Source: Methanosalsum natronophilum (lineage in GTDB: Archaea > Halobacteriota > Methanosarcinia > Methanosarcinales > Methanosarcinaceae). From it: DNA of 64,000 nucleotides. Positions within the stretch are counted from its first letter, which is position 1. Each line of letters begins with the position of its first letter. Where the stretch lies: assembly GCF_024808815.1 (NCBI RefSeq), contig NZ_JANUCS010000007.1, forward strand, positions 42,263 through 106,262, given 5' to 3'. The notes under the pieces were generated by a model that did no database searches, was not told the origin of the DNA, and worked only from the letters and a program-made list of their open reading frames with translations. A program made the translations under genes and the position numbers. Positions 1 through 9,082 of this stretch are shown one piece after another.

Positions 1-365
1 TCATTATCAATGCAGATGTATATTATATCATGACCCCTTTCAAAAGCACCTGAGATACTTCTTATACCAATGTCGAGTGTTCCTCCATCTCCTGCAAGAA
101 CAACTACTTTTGTATCTTCTTTTTTGTTCATTGCTTTTAATGCAGCTTCAATACCAGATGCTACTGCACCAGCATTCTCAAATAATGAATGTATCCAGGG
201 TACGTTCCAAGAACTTGTTGGAAATGCACTAGTTGTTACTTCAAGACAACCTGTAGGACTAATTATTATGCAATCTTCACCTAAAGCTCTTAATGTAAAT
301 TTGGCAATCATTGTATCGCAGCATGCAGGACATGCTGTATGGCCAGGGCTCAAAAGTTCTTTCAT
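1..365 (-). CDS. porB: Pyruvate synthase (pyruvate:ferredoxin oxidoreductase) subunit beta, 5' part
   Basis: This is the TPP-binding subunit of the four-subunit archaeal pyruvate:ferredoxin oxidoreductase, which interconverts acetyl-CoA, CO2 and pyruvate in the cytoplasm. Only the first 121 codons are in the window; the gene runs off the left edge. I translated it from the minus strand. It begins MKELLSPGHTACPACC, with Cys12, Cys15 and Cys40 as likely [4Fe-4S] ligands, and has the TPP/Mg motif GDGG at residues 92-95 followed by D98. The start ATG overlaps the porA stop (ATGA), and a GGGAGG ribosome site precedes it. It is the last of the porC-D-A-B genes. Confidence 0.95.
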   Translation of the reverse strand, partial: MKELLSPGHTACPACCDTMIAKFTLRALGEDCIIISPTGCLEVTTSAFPTSSWNVPWIHSLFENAGAVASGIEAALKAMNKKEDTKVVVLAGDGGTLDIGIRSISGAFERGHDIIYICIDN

Positions 366-1576
366 ATTAAATCCTCCCTTAGGTCTACAAATTCACTTTC
401 ATGACTTATCCCTGATTTTATCACATTTTCAGCTTTTTGGACAATATCTTCAATAGTTTTTTCAGGTATGTCTCTACCCCCATGACCTATACTAAATCCT
501 ATAACAGGCATGTTTAAGTTAGTATTATAGAGGATTGATTTCAGCTCTGTTAAAAGTGCTCCTTCGTTTAACCCGATTGATATATTTTTATCTAAGGCAA
601 CTATAACACTAGTATTACTAACTGCTTGTTTTATGGCTTCAGCTGGGAAGGGTCTAAAAGCACGTACTTTTAGCAATCCAACTTTTTTACCATTAGACCG
701 CAGGTTATCAACTACATCTCTTAAGGTTCCAATTATAGATCCCATTGCACAAAGAATGATATCAGCGTCTTCTGTCATATAGGTATCAATAACCCCTCCA
801 TAATATCTACCATATAATTCTTTAAACTCATCTGCAGCTTCTTCAACTTTGTTTATGGCTTTGTCCATTGCTTGTTGCTGTAAATATCTGAATTCGGTAT
901 AACTAGATGGATCTGCAAAAGCTCCAAAACTTAGGGGATTTTTTGGATCAAGCTTGTAGTTAGTTTCATAAGGTTTTAAGTATTCGTTTGTCAAATCTTC
1001 TTCTAATAACACAAGTGGTTCATATACATGAGAAAGTATGAATCCATCCATACAAACCATAGCAGGTAGGAGTACATCTTTGTCTTCTGAAATTTTATAT
1101 GCTTGTGCTATCATATCAGAAGCTTCTTGAATATCTTCAGCATATAATTGAATCCAACCAGTGTCTCTTTGAGAGATAGAATCTTGTTGGTCATTCCATA
1201 TGTTTATTGGTGCACTTAGAGCACGATTTACAATTGTCATAACCATAGGTAGTCTCAATCCTGAGAAATTAAATAGCACTTCATGCATTAGAGCTAATCC
1301 TTGCGAAGTTGTTGCAGAGTAACACCTTGCACCAGTAGCTGCAGATCCAACAAGTGCAGAAAGTGCAGAAAATTCAGATTCTACATTCATATATGCACAA
1401 TTAGGGATTTCACCATCTGCTATGAATTGAGATAATTCTTCAACAATATGTGTCTGTGGTGTGATAGGATAAGCTGAAATCACATGTGGACGACATACTT
1501 TTACTGCATGTGCGACTGCATATGATCCTTCAACAACTGTCATTTTATCTTTGTCAGCTTCTCTTAAAATAGCCAT
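362..1576 (-). CDS. porA: Pyruvate synthase subunit alpha
   Basis: This is the alpha subunit of pyruvate:ferredoxin oxidoreductase, carrying the pyrimidine-binding and transketolase-C-like domains. The 404 residues match the family size. The conserved segment YPITPQT lies near residue 36, and the substrate-pocket region (VESEFSALSALVGSAATGAR) follows. The gene sits two bases after porD and overlaps porB by four bases, so the operon is translationally coupled. In methanogens the enzyme mainly makes pyruvate from acetyl-CoA for biosynthesis. Identification is secure from both the sequence and the complete por gene order. Confidence 0.96.
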   Translation of the reverse strand: MAILREADKDKMTVVEGSYAVAHAVKVCRPHVISAYPITPQTHIVEELSQFIADGEIPNCAYMNVESEFSALSALVGSAATGARCYSATTSQGLALMHEVLFNFSGLRLPMVMTIVNRALSAPINIWNDQQDSISQRDTGWIQLYAEDIQEASDMIAQAYKISEDKDVLLPAMVCMDGFILSHVYEPLVLLEEDLTNEYLKPYETNYKLDPKNPLSFGAFADPSSYTEFRYLQQQAMDKAINKVEEAADEFKELYGRYYGGVIDTYMTEDADIILCAMGSIIGTLRDVVDNLRSNGKKVGLLKVRAFRPFPAEAIKQAVSNTSVIVALDKNISIGLNEGALLTELKSILYNTNLNMPVIGFSIGHGGRDIPEKTIEDIVQKAENVIKSGISHESEFVDLREDLI

Positions 1577-1578
1577 TA

Positions 1579-1839
1579 TTATTTTTCCTCCAATATCATT
1601 TCAATGGCGTCTACTGGGCATTCATTTGCGCACAATCCACATCCTTTACAGTAATCATAGTCAAAATCATAGTATCCATCTTCTCTTTCAAGAACAGACA
1701 TATCTGGGCAAAGTAGCTCACAAAGCTTGCACTTTGTACATTTATCATAATCGTATATGGGTCTAAAATTCCTCCAGCCACCTGTCTTATTAGATATGGT
1801 AGTTCCTGGCTTACAAATGCCTCCTGGTGTGATGCTCAT
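1579..1839 (-). CDS. porD: Pyruvate synthase delta subunit, 2[4Fe-4S] ferredoxin
   Basis: This small ferredoxin-type subunit (86 residues) passes electrons from the catalytic subunits to ferredoxin. Two full CxxCxxCxxxCP motifs are visible: C34-C37-C40-C44 and C64-C67-C70-C74, each followed by proline. The N-terminal stretch before the clusters is usual for PorD. Its ATG overlaps the porC stop by four bases (ATGA), and porA begins two bases downstream. Confidence 0.96.
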   Translation of the reverse strand: MSITPGGICKPGTTISNKTGGWRNFRPIYDYDKCTKCKLCELLCPDMSVLEREDGYYDFDYDYCKGCGLCANECPVDAIEMILEEK

Positions 1840-2384
1840 ACAGTTGCCTCCATTGTAATGCTATATGCTTTTTCAATTGCTTCTGCATTTTTTTCTCCAA
1901 TTTTACCCGGGAACCTATTTTTAACAGCGTTAGCAATAGATTCAGGTTTTATTTGTTTAGTTGCAGCGGAAAATGCTCCCATCAACACAGTATTTACAAT
2001 CGGTCTTCCAATTATATCTAGAGCAATTTTAGTAGCATCAACCGTCATAACTTTTGCATTTGAATCAAATTTAAAGTTTTCAGGGTTAAATTCACTATTA
2101 ATTATAATAGTACCAGTGTCTTTGATACCGTATGCAACATCAACGACTTCAATCAAAGTTGGATCTTGGACAATTACATAATCTGGTTGATATACTTGAC
2201 TTCTTAATCTAATTGGCTTGTCATTAAGTCTTGTAAACGACTGAACAGGAGCACCTCGCCTTTCTACGCCAAATGCTGGAAATGCCTGGCTAAATTTCCC
2301 ATCTGCGAAGGCAGCAACAGCAAGTAGTTCTGCAGCAGTTACAGAACCCTGACCACCTCTACCATGAATTCTTATTTCTTTCAT
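1836..2384 (-). CDS. porC: Pyruvate synthase subunit gamma
   Basis: This is the gamma subunit of pyruvate:ferredoxin oxidoreductase (182 residues, usual size), which helps bind CoA. It starts [21 protein letters not shown], the signature glycine-rich N-terminus of PorC/KorC proteins. It is the first gene of the porCDAB operon. The preceding 260 bases up to the universal stress gene are AT-rich and must hold the operon promoter. A GGAG ribosome site lies just before the ATG. Confidence 0.96.
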   Translation of the reverse strand: MKEIRIHGRGGQGSVTAAELLAVAAFADGKFSQAFPAFGVERRGAPVQSFTRLNDKPIRLRSQVYQPDYVIVQDPTLIEVVDVAYGIKDTGTIIINSEFNPENFKFDSNAKVMTVDATKIALDIIGRPIVNTVLMGAFSAATKQIKPESIANAVKNRFPGKIGEKNAEAIEKAYSITMEATV

Positions 2385-2644
2385 TTTTACTTCTCCTTGA
2401 ACTGTGTGAATTATGTTTGAGCCATAATAGTCAGTAACAATTAGTATTATGAATACACTCTGGATAAATCTCTAGAAGCTGCTTTTTTATATATTTAAAA
2501 CTCGAATAAATTAACCGATGTATTTGCAATGTTTAATTGTGTAGGATTCAATATTGCATAACTATTATTTAGTCTTTCGGTAGAAAATAAAAAAAAGATA
2601 TTTAAATAAAAAGTCAGTTACAAATTTAACCTAGACATATATTT

Positions 2645-3175
2645 TTATTCAGGGAACTTAACATGTTCACGTTTTTCCCTTAATTTTTCGTCTCTTAATG
2701 TTTCATCAGGAAGTGTTTTACTTTTATCATCAATACCATTTTGTGTGAATTTTGATTGAACAACCATAACGGGTATACTTGAATGTCTCACAACTTTTTC
2801 AGCAACACTTCCAAGCATGAACTTTTTAATACCTGAATGACCTTTAGTTCCTATAATAATCAACGAAATATCATTATTTTTTGAATAATCAATTATCTTT
2901 TCTGCAGGATCTCCTTTTAGTATAATTGGATTAAAGTCAAGATTATATTCTTGTCCACTTTTTATAACTTGATTTATTGCTTCTTTTGCATATGATTCAT
3001 CAGACTCTATTTTTTTATCTGCTAACTTTTCATTTTCTACATATAGTATGTATATAGAAGCTCCAAGACGTTTCGCAAGATCTATACCTGCTTCTATTGC
3101 ATCCATTGAATTTATTGAACCATCTGTACATAGAGCTAATTTTGAAAAAGATTTGTTTATTTCCATACCACTCAC
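2645..3175 (-). CDS. Universal stress protein (UspA family)
   Basis: This is a cytoplasmic UspA-fold protein of 176 residues. The body runs from about residue 8 to 142 and ends with the ATP-binding signature GTKGHSGIKKFMLGSVAEK, that is G-x2-G-x9-G-S, followed by SIPVMVV. A charged, Arg/Lys/Glu-rich tail of about 30 residues follows and is not part of the fold. The start is either GTG at 3175 or ATG at 3166. The true role of such proteins in methanogens is not settled. The gene is divergent from the UPF0200 gene and convergent to nothing nearby, so it is probably transcribed alone. Confidence 0.9.
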   Translation of the reverse strand: MSGMEINKSFSKLALCTDGSINSMDAIEAGIDLAKRLGASIYILYVENEKLADKKIESDESYAKEAINQVIKSGQEYNLDFNPIILKGDPAEKIIDYSKNNDISLIIIGTKGHSGIKKFMLGSVAEKVVRHSSIPVMVVQSKFTQNGIDDKSKTLPDETLRDEKLREKREHVKFPE

Positions 3176-3249
3176 TCAACTTTTCTTAAATATTAACCGA
3201 TTCTAATTAATTATATGTTTTGTATAATATTTGAACGCTATTAACAACT

Positions 3250-3260
3250 TTTATATAATA
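3250..3260 (+). promoter_or_regulatory. TATA box of the UPF0200 gene, probably leaderless transcript
   Basis: The sequence TTATATAATA is centred about 27 bases upstream of the ATG at 3282. That is the usual TATA-to-transcription-start distance in archaea, so the mRNA probably begins at or next to the start codon. There is no Shine-Dalgarno sequence in the short interval, which agrees. Confidence 0.55.
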
Positions 3261-3281
3261 TATTTATAAGCATATTTATGC

Positions 3282-3815
3282 ATGAAAATTATAGCTTTTG
3301 TTGGGATGCCAGCCTCAGGTAAGTCAGAAGCATCAAATGTAGCTTCAGATTATGATATAGATGTTATTGTTATGGGCGATATTATTAGAAACGAAATTAA
3401 AAAGAGAGGGCTTGAAATAGCTGATTCAAATGCTGGGAATATAGCAAATGAGCTAAGATTAAATGAGGGGATGGATGCAATAGCTAAAAGATGTGCTCCA
3501 ATAATAGATAACCTCAACAAAGATATTGTTGTGATTGATGGAATTAGAGGAATTGCAGAAGTTGAATATTTCAAAACTATTTATGGTAATAATTTTAAGC
3601 TAATATCTATAGAAGCTCCTCAAGAGGATAGATTTAAACGAATTGTGGATCGAAATAGGAATGATGATGTAAATAGTTTGAATGAACTTATTCGTCGTGA
3701 TGAAAGAGAACTTAGATGGGGAATGGGGCAAGCAATGTCAGTTGCGGATATTGTTATAAATAATACATCAAGTTTAAGCGAGTTTAAAAAAGAAATAAGA
3801 AAAACATTGAGTTAG
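3282..3815 (+). CDS. UPF0200 family P-loop nucleotide kinase-like protein
   Basis: This 177-residue protein has an N-terminal P-loop, G8-MPASGK-S15, and resembles dephospho-CoA kinase and adenylate-kinase-like enzymes (archaeal UPF0200, COG0237-like). A DGIRG motif (Walker B region) lies near residue 87 and an Arg-rich lid segment near 120-145. It probably phosphorylates a nucleotide-like or CoA precursor substrate, but the substrate is not known from the sequence. The gene ends with TAG and is followed five bases later by the UPF0201 gene, a pairing seen in other methanogens. Confidence 0.85.
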   Translation: MKIIAFVGMPASGKSEASNVASDYDIDVIVMGDIIRNEIKKRGLEIADSNAGNIANELRLNEGMDAIAKRCAPIIDNLNKDIVVIDGIRGIAEVEYFKTIYGNNFKLISIEAPQEDRFKRIVDRNRNDDVNSLNELIRRDERELRWGMGQAMSVADIVINNTSSLSEFKKEIRKTLS

Positions 3816-3820
3816 TACAT

Positions 3821-4267
3821 ATGATAAAAATAGAAGTGACTACAGTAGTAAATTCAACAGAAGACGTTTCCATAGTTAAAAGGGCTATTAACAATGTTTT
3901 TGTAGCTGTTAAAATAGAGGATTTTGTATCTGATGAGAAGCATGGAATTAAAGCTATAGGTAATTTAAGATCATTATTACCTTTGCATGATTTACTTAGA
4001 AAGCAAAAAGTACTTGATGCTACAAGAAAAGATCTTGAAAAAAATAAAAGCGAAGATGGGCTAGAAACATACTTGATGATTAGCAAACAAGTAGCTACAA
4101 TAGGAAAAATTAATTTGTCTGATTTTAGCGAACCTCTTGGACCAATTATTATCAAAGTAATGTCATCAGTTAAAGAAGAAGTTGAACACTTGATTGACTG
4201 GCTTGCACCTATGACAGATAATGGAGTTCCTGTGACAGAAATAAGTATTGATGAAATTGAGACATAG
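3821..4267 (+). CDS. UPF0201 family protein (predicted RNA-binding)
   Basis: This 148-residue archaeal protein belongs to the UPF0201/COG1325 family, which adopts a ribosomal-protein-L5-like fold and is thought to bind RNA. The start IKIEVTTVVNSTED and the segment GNLRSLLPLHDLLRKQKVLDATR are characteristic. It lies five bases after the UPF0200 gene, so the two are probably co-transcribed. No catalytic motif is visible and its cellular role is unknown. Confidence 0.8.
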   Translation: MIKIEVTTVVNSTEDVSIVKRAINNVFVAVKIEDFVSDEKHGIKAIGNLRSLLPLHDLLRKQKVLDATRKDLEKNKSEDGLETYLMISKQVATIGKINLSDFSEPLGPIIIKVMSSVKEEVEHLIDWLAPMTDNGVPVTEISIDEIET

Positions 4268-4297
4268 AACTCATACTATTAGATAAATGTAAATTCA

Positions 4298-5092
4298 ATG
4301 GATTTAAAGGTGTATTTTTTGAAATTAAAAAACATTAGTTTTTCTTCGAGAACAACTTTATATGATCCTTATTTGTGGGCATATGAATTGGAAGAACTTG
4401 GTTTTAAAGGCTGGGAAATTGTGCAAGAAGGCTTTCAATGCTTGAGAAATGAAAATTTATCTAAGTTAAAAGATATTTATGAAACTACTGATTTGAAAAT
4501 AACAATTCACCTTCCCTTTTCAGATATGAATCTTGCTTGTTTAAATGATAATATTCATGTTGCTATAATAGAACAATTAAAAACGTATCTTGAGATTGCA
4601 TCTCCATTTGTAGAGTTGGCGGTAATTCATCCAGGGCACTATTCTCCATACGGTTCACTGGTTCCTTCAAAAGCATGGAAACAAAACATAGAATCTTTGC
4701 AGATTATAGCAGATACTGCAGAAAACTATAATATCGATTTAGCTTTAGAAAATATGCCAAATGTAATGCAAATAATGGGTACAACACCAAATGAAATACA
4801 GTCAATGTTAGAATCTGTTAACAGAGATAATATACACATGACTTTTGATATTGGCCATGCAAATACTTCTGATAATATTGATGAATTTATAACCCATTGC
4901 AGTTCATTTTTTAAACACTTCCATATTCATGATAATCATGGGAACTATGATGAACACCTACCAATAGGTAGAGGAAACATTAACTGGAAACCTATACTAC
5001 ATAAATTATCAAATACTAACTCCATGTTTGTGGCTGAAATGAATAGCTTAGAAGAAGGTATTGATAGTATCAATTATATAAGAAAACTTTAA
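4298..5092 (+). CDS. Sugar phosphate isomerase/epimerase-like TIM-barrel protein
   Basis: This 264-residue protein has the xylose-isomerase-like TIM-barrel fold shared by sugar epimerases and endonuclease IV. Metal-site-like segments occur in the order HLPF, HPGHYSP, ENMPN, FDIGHAN and HIHDNHG, and a final VAEMNS supplies the last acidic ligand. It should therefore bind a divalent metal, but the substrate cannot be told. The gene follows the UPF0201 gene by 30 bases and may be the end of that operon. A tRNA gene lies convergent immediately downstream. Confidence 0.8.
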   Translation: MDLKVYFLKLKNISFSSRTTLYDPYLWAYELEELGFKGWEIVQEGFQCLRNENLSKLKDIYETTDLKITIHLPFSDMNLACLNDNIHVAIIEQLKTYLEIASPFVELAVIHPGHYSPYGSLVPSKAWKQNIESLQIIADTAENYNIDLALENMPNVMQIMGTTPNEIQSMLESVNRDNIHMTFDIGHANTSDNIDEFITHCSSFFKHFHIHDNHGNYDEHLPIGRGNINWKPILHKLSNTNSMFVAEMNSLEEGIDSINYIRKL

Positions 5093-5098
5093 TAAAAA

Positions 5099-5172
5099 CG
5101 GGCCGGAAGGGATTTGAACCCTCGGCCTATGGATTAAGAGTCCATCGCTCTGCCTGACTAAGCTACCGGCCC
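5099..5172 (-). tRNA. tRNA-Lys (anticodon CTT)
   Basis: Read on the minus strand, the acceptor arms GGGCCGG and CCGGCCC pair over seven bases. The anticodon stem (ATGGA/TCCAT) encloses the loop CTCTTAA, giving anticodon CTT, which decodes AAG. The T-loop GTTCAAATC and a D-arm beginning TAGCTTAGT are normal. The discriminator is G, and the 3' CCA is not encoded. No intron is present. A T-rich run follows the 3' end. Confidence 0.95.
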
Positions 5173-5206
5173 ATTTCTTAAATCGTAGTCAGTTTTAGTT
5201 GCTATC

Positions 5207-5218
5207 TTTATATATAAA
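5207..5218 (-). promoter_or_regulatory. TATA box of tRNA-Lys
   Basis: The near-palindromic element TTTATATATAAA is centred about 40 bases upstream of the mature tRNA 5' end. This would place transcription initiation roughly 13 bases before the tRNA, a normal short leader removed by RNase P. Confidence 0.55.
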
Positions 5219-5402
5219 ACTTCCTTATTATAACTACTTGTAATTAGTATAATGCACTGTAACATAAAATTAAAAAATAAGAATTGTCAAGTAATTTTTG
5301 ACCTAGTGTTGTGATTTTAACTTATATTCTCAGTACTAGGATTATGACAATAATTTTTTGCTAATTTTATGTTTAGATTAGTGGTTACATATGAGTTTAT
5401 TA

Positions 5403-6851
5403 TTAGTTGTTTAATATTCCATCTTCTTTAGCTATTTTCAGTAATTCTATAACTGAGTATGCAGCTCTAGTTATTCCCATACTCCTATTATCTGCATCTG
5501 TCCCAGCAACATATAGATTTTCTAGTGGAGTTCTTATATCAGCAAAAGTACCATTTATTGTAACTGCGCCTTTTTCTGGTACTGAGATTTGTTCATGCTT
5601 CATTTCAATGTGATTTTTTACAGCTGGAACTGCAGAAAATATTGTTGAATAAGCTTTTTCTATCTCTTCATTTTCGTCTTTGTTTTTATCTATTATAAAA
5701 GCAAACCCAATAAGCTGTTTTCCCTTAGGTGCAAGTGATGAATCATAATTACTAATGGGCATTGCCCAATATGGAAAATCTTTAAACCAAATTTCAGAGC
5801 CAATATAGCTGAACTCATCTAAAATGGAATCAAGTCCTAACCAAATTGTGAGACTTTTACTTTGTTCAATATTATTTACTTTATCAATATAAGAGACTGG
5901 AAATTTGCTATAAAGTGTAGGTAATTTTTTTGCAAATCCAGTATAAATAACAGTTTTTGCTTCGTAGACTTCATTATCTGTTTTGACACCAACAACTTTT
6001 TTGCCTTCTGTAATAAAACTCTTAACTTCAGTATTTGTGATAATTTCTACACTATTTGGTAGAGATTGAAGTATTGAGTTCAATAACGCTTTCAACCCTT
6101 GCCGTGGATATCCTTGTGAACTACTCGATTGATTAGTTGCTAGTCGCCCTAATGATGTTAAAGGTACAGAAAAAGTACTCATTTTATTACTAAGTGGCTT
6201 ATGAAGTTTAGACGGTATTACTGATTGCAGTATTGTGTCGGCTTGTTTCCCTTCAATTTTTCCTATATTTGCTTCAAATTGTTCTTGCGTTATACTGTCT
6301 CTAACAAATGCACTCCCAGTAAGTATTCTATGAACAGATGTATACTCCATTGATTTTCCAGAGAGAAAATAACATATTGCATTAACGAAATCTTTAGTTG
6401 TTTTAGATAGATTTTCAGGCAAAGTGCTTTTAACTGATTGCTGTGAAAGATTGATTCCAAATGTAGAAAGTGTTAAAGCTTTTGTGATCCCCTGTGCAAT
6501 AATTAAACGATCTTTTTTTGGAATAGGCTCAAACCTGATAAATTCTTTTAAATTCGAGGGAACTGGCCTGAAATCATTTTCAGTTCTCGAGTAGTAAGTG
6601 CCATAGTTTTCAAACACAGGGACATAATCAAAATAGTTGTCCATTAACCTTTTTAGAGGGCCTACCTCAAGATGGGTTATTGCATGCGGCCCGGTATCTA
6701 CTTGGAATCCCTCTACCATATAACTATTGCACTGACCACCTACAATTGAATCCTTTTCTAAAATAAGGACTTTTTTCCCATGTTTTGACAAAGTAAGTGC
6801 AGATAACAAGCCACTTATACCTGCGCCTACAACTATAGTGTCGTATTCCAT
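5403..6851 (-). CDS. FAD-dependent oxidoreductase, phytoene-desaturase/amine-oxidase-like
   Basis: This 482-residue flavoprotein starts with the dinucleotide-binding motif VVGAGISGLLSAL (residues 7-19), followed by an acidic residue at the end of beta-2 (ILEKD). The GGQCNSYMVEGFQVDTGPHAI segment is typical of CrtI/NAD(P)-binding Rossmann-like desaturases and prenyl reductases. The C-terminal LYVAGTDADNRSMGITRAAYSV is the usual second FAD-binding motif. The reaction is likely a redox step on an isoprenoid or polyene, but the substrate is not determined. It sits 20 bases downstream of purC on the same strand; the 230 bases after its stop hold only the tRNA promoter. Confidence 0.82.
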   Translation of the reverse strand: MEYDTIVVGAGISGLLSALTLSKHGKKVLILEKDSIVGGQCNSYMVEGFQVDTGPHAITHLEVGPLKRLMDNYFDYVPVFENYGTYYSRTENDFRPVPSNLKEFIRFEPIPKKDRLIIAQGITKALTLSTFGINLSQQSVKSTLPENLSKTTKDFVNAICYFLSGKSMEYTSVHRILTGSAFVRDSITQEQFEANIGKIEGKQADTILQSVIPSKLHKPLSNKMSTFSVPLTSLGRLATNQSSSSQGYPRQGLKALLNSILQSLPNSVEIITNTEVKSFITEGKKVVGVKTDNEVYEAKTVIYTGFAKKLPTLYSKFPVSYIDKVNNIEQSKSLTIWLGLDSILDEFSYIGSEIWFKDFPYWAMPISNYDSSLAPKGKQLIGFAFIIDKNKDENEEIEKAYSTIFSAVPAVKNHIEMKHEQISVPEKGAVTINGTFADIRTPLENLYVAGTDADNRSMGITRAAYSVIELLKIAKEDGILNN

Positions 6852-6871
6852 TTTTTAAATCCTTTATTTTA

Positions 6872-7582
6872 TTAAAATATTTCAGGAACAATTCTTCTAG
6901 CTACTTCTTCATATGCTTTAGAGAGATCCCCTTTATCAAATCTAAATAAATCCTTATCTAAAGAATCACCAGTCTCTTTATCCCAAAGTCTACATGTGTC
7001 ACAAGATATTTCGTCTGCAACAACTATATTTCCATCAACTCTTCCAAACTCTAACTTAAAATCAGGAAGAAGTAAGTTTTTTGTTCCAAGATAATCTACA
7101 AGTATTTTATTTATTTTAAGGGCCATATTTTTAAGCTGATCTATTTCTTCACGAGTTGCAAGATTCATTGCTACTGCAATATCTTCATTAATCATAGGAT
7201 CAGCATATTCATCACTTTTAAAATCCATTACTATTACAGGCTCTTGAAATTGAGTTCCAGGTTTAATAGGATATTTCTTAGTAATAGAACCTGCTGCTAT
7301 GTTTCTAGGAATTACTTCAATCTTTATAATTTCAACAGCATCTACAAGCATTTCAGTGTCAGAAACCATTTTAATGAAATGTGTCTTGATTCCACTTTCT
7401 TCTAGCATTTCAAATATTTTTTTAGATATTTGCGCGTTAAAATACCCTTTACGTTTAACTTCATTTTTCTTTTTCCCATCAAAAGCCGTTAAACTATCTC
7501 TAAAATCCGCGATAAGTTCTTTTTGCTTATCGGTTTTATAGATTGTTTTAGCTTTTCCTGAATAGAGTATTTCTTTCTTCAT
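6872..7582 (-). CDS. purC: Phosphoribosylaminoimidazole-succinocarboxamide synthase
   Basis: SAICAR synthase joins CAIR and aspartate using ATP in de novo purine synthesis. The 236 residues match the small single-domain archaeal/bacterial form. Visible family motifs include YSGKAKTIY at the N-terminus, [12 protein letters not shown], the signature [12 protein letters not shown], and [10 protein letters not shown] near the C-terminus. No other purine gene is adjacent. The FAD oxidoreductase gene follows by 20 bases. Confidence 0.96.
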   Translation of the reverse strand: MKKEILYSGKAKTIYKTDKQKELIADFRDSLTAFDGKKKNEVKRKGYFNAQISKKIFEMLEESGIKTHFIKMVSDTEMLVDAVEIIKIEVIPRNIAAGSITKKYPIKPGTQFQEPVIVMDFKSDEYADPMINEDIAVAMNLATREEIDQLKNMALKINKILVDYLGTKNLLLPDFKLEFGRVDGNIVVADEISCDTCRLWDKETGDSLDKDLFRFDKGDLSKAYEEVARRIVPEIF

Positions 7583-7923
7583 TTGCCTTCACCATATAAG
7601 TGGATTTAATTTTAATGTAAATAGAACTTAAGATTAATAAAAGTATCACTTGTTTCTTTATAAGCAAAATTGATTGCCTTTAATTATGGATTTGTATATA
7701 AAGAAATTCATTAGTTTGTACAACTACATGACTTTTGTTAGTTTAAATTTTACTTTAAGTTAACTTTACCTTGTCATACTATAGAAAATTCAATTCAATT
7801 AGCTAGAATTAAATGATAGTTTATAATGGAATATAATATATAATACTTCAAGCATTAAACAATTAATATTAAAATACTAAAAAATAGTATATATCTACCA
7901 ATATTTTTTAAGTAGGTGGTAAT
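7583..7923. other. Intergenic region between purC and nikR (341 bases)
   Basis: This AT-rich stretch separates the divergent purC and nikR genes and holds both promoters. The nikR TATA box lies at 7886-7895. Around 7749-7765 the string TTTACTTTAAGTTAAC loosely resembles the inverted repeats found upstream of the cobalt/nickel transporter, but its symmetry is poor. I see no RNA gene or small ORF that I would support. Confidence 0.5.
7886..7895 (+). promoter_or_regulatory. TATA box of nikR
   Basis: AGTATATATC lies about 33 bases before the nikR ATG. A Shine-Dalgarno sequence GGTGGT at 7915-7920 lies between, so the predicted mRNA has a very short leader. Confidence 0.5.
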
Positions 7924-8346
7924 ATGTCAAAAGAACTTATGAGAATAGGAGTTTCTTTACCTGAAAATCTTCTCACCAAATTTGATAAAATCATTGAAAA
8001 AAGGGGCTATTCGTCACGCTCTGAAGGAATAAGGGATTCAATTCGCAATTATATAGCTCATTATGAATGGATGGGTGATATTAAAGGTAGAAGAGTGGGC
8101 ACAGTATCACTTATCTATGAACACACACAAAAAGGGCTATCTAATTCTTTAACAGACATTCAACATGACTTTTCATTTATTATCAAATCATCTATTCATA
8201 TACATCTTGATGAAAGCAATTGTTTAGAAGTTATAGTGTTAGATGGAGATGGGGTTCAAATAAAGTCGTTTGCTGAAAAGTTGATGGCACTCAAAGGTGT
8301 CAATTTTGTAAAATTACATACAGCCCCCCCGGGTGATAAACTTTAA
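7924..8346 (+). CDS. nikR: Nickel-responsive transcriptional regulator NikR
   Basis: NikR represses or tunes nickel uptake and nickel-enzyme genes when Ni(II) is bound. The N-terminal 45 residues form the ribbon-helix-helix DNA-binding domain ([11 protein letters not shown], then [15 protein letters not shown]). The C-terminal ACT-like domain keeps all four nickel ligands at the spacing of E. coli NikR: H81, H92, H94 and C100. The length of 140 is normal. Its targets are not fixed by the sequence; a transporter of the Co/Ni family lies about 10 kb downstream. The TATA box and ribosome site are both clear. Confidence 0.96.
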   Translation: MSKELMRIGVSLPENLLTKFDKIIEKRGYSSRSEGIRDSIRNYIAHYEWMGDIKGRRVGTVSLIYEHTQKGLSNSLTDIQHDFSFIIKSSIHIHLDESNCLEVIVLDGDGVQIKSFAEKLMALKGVNFVKLHTAPPGDKL

Positions 8347-8358
8347 GTAGAAATCATA

Positions 8359-8646
8359 TCAGATATTAATCCTTACATCTATCACCGAATCTTCATTAGC
8401 CTCAATTTTTTTTACTTTTAGGATATTGCCTATTCTATTGATGAACTTTGTTTTAGTGACTTTAACTTGATGCCCATCATTTATGTGTTGACTAGTATGT
8501 ATGACTAATATATCGAAATTATTGGAATTTTTTCCAATTTGTGAGATTAAATTTTTTATTATTTGTTCAAAGTCGGAATATATTAGAATTTCTGAATAAT
8601 TCCCAGTTTTCTTAATAGTTCCAATCGGTTCTAAACTAATGCGCAT
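8359..8646 (-). CDS. Miniature TsaA/TrmO-like protein
   Basis: This 95-residue protein begins SLEPIGTIKK and ends with FINRIGNILKVKKIEANEDSVIDVRI. These resemble the first strand and last third of the TsaA/TrmO family (tRNA N6-methyl-t6A methyltransferase), where the equivalent ending reads RxNPIG...G..L.V.G.DALDGTPVLDIKPY. The central part of a normal TrmO, with most S-adenosylmethionine-binding residues, is shortened, so methyltransferase activity is doubtful. It is convergent with nikR, the stop codons 12 bases apart. The assignment rests on pattern resemblance only. Confidence 0.5.
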   Translation of the reverse strand: MRISLEPIGTIKKTGNYSEILIYSDFEQIIKNLISQIGKNSNNFDILVIHTSQHINDGHQVKVTKTKFINRIGNILKVKKIEANEDSVIDVRINI

Positions 8647-8743
8647 AAACGCACCTCTTTAAGTAAAATATATATTGCAATTTATCATCTATGAAACACA
8701 ACTATCCATATATGTATTTCGCTAAAGAATAAAATTGATTTAT

Positions 8744-9082
8744 ATGGCAGATAAAAAAAAAAGCCGAGATATAAAAATAGTAAAACCATGCGTAGATGAA
8801 CCTGATAGGTTTATTGCTGAATCAAGGCTGAAAAGTTCTGTTGTTATGGAGAAACTTTGTGCTGTTTTGGAAAAAAAAACAAAAGAAGGTACAATCTCAA
8901 ATTTGAAATGTTCAATCAAACTAGGTGTAGCAAAATTTGAATTCGGTGGAAAAACTGTATTTATCTATAAGAATGGAAAAATTGACATAAGAAGAATAAT
9001 TGATTTAAGTGATGCAACAAGTATTATTTCATTCTTAGAGGAAATGATTAAAACTGCATTTATCGATACATCCTTCTGTTAA
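8744..9082 (+). CDS. Conserved-looking hypothetical protein
   Basis: I do not recognise this protein of about 112 residues. It starts with a lysine-rich stretch (MADKKKSRD), has no membrane segment or signal peptide, and ends with a predicted helix (ISFLEEMIKTAF). The middle (IKLGVAKFEFGGKTVFIYKNGKIDIRRI) looks like a beta-meander. I chose ATG at 8744 over TTG at 8735. Two cysteines (near positions 15 and 44) and a C-terminal Cys are present, without a clear metal motif. Its 3' end overlaps the convergent membrane-protein gene by 23 bases. Confidence 0.6.
   Translation: MADKKKSRDIKIVKPCVDEPDRFIAESRLKSSVVMEKLCAVLEKKTKEGTISNLKCSIKLGVAKFEFGGKTVFIYKNGKIDIRRIIDLSDATSIISFLEEMIKTAFIDTSFC

Noticed and set aside
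7749..7765. Third copy of the TTAC-TTAA palindrome upstream of nikR
   Set aside because: The arms do not pair well (TTTAC versus GTTAAC), so it is not better than chance in AT-rich DNA.
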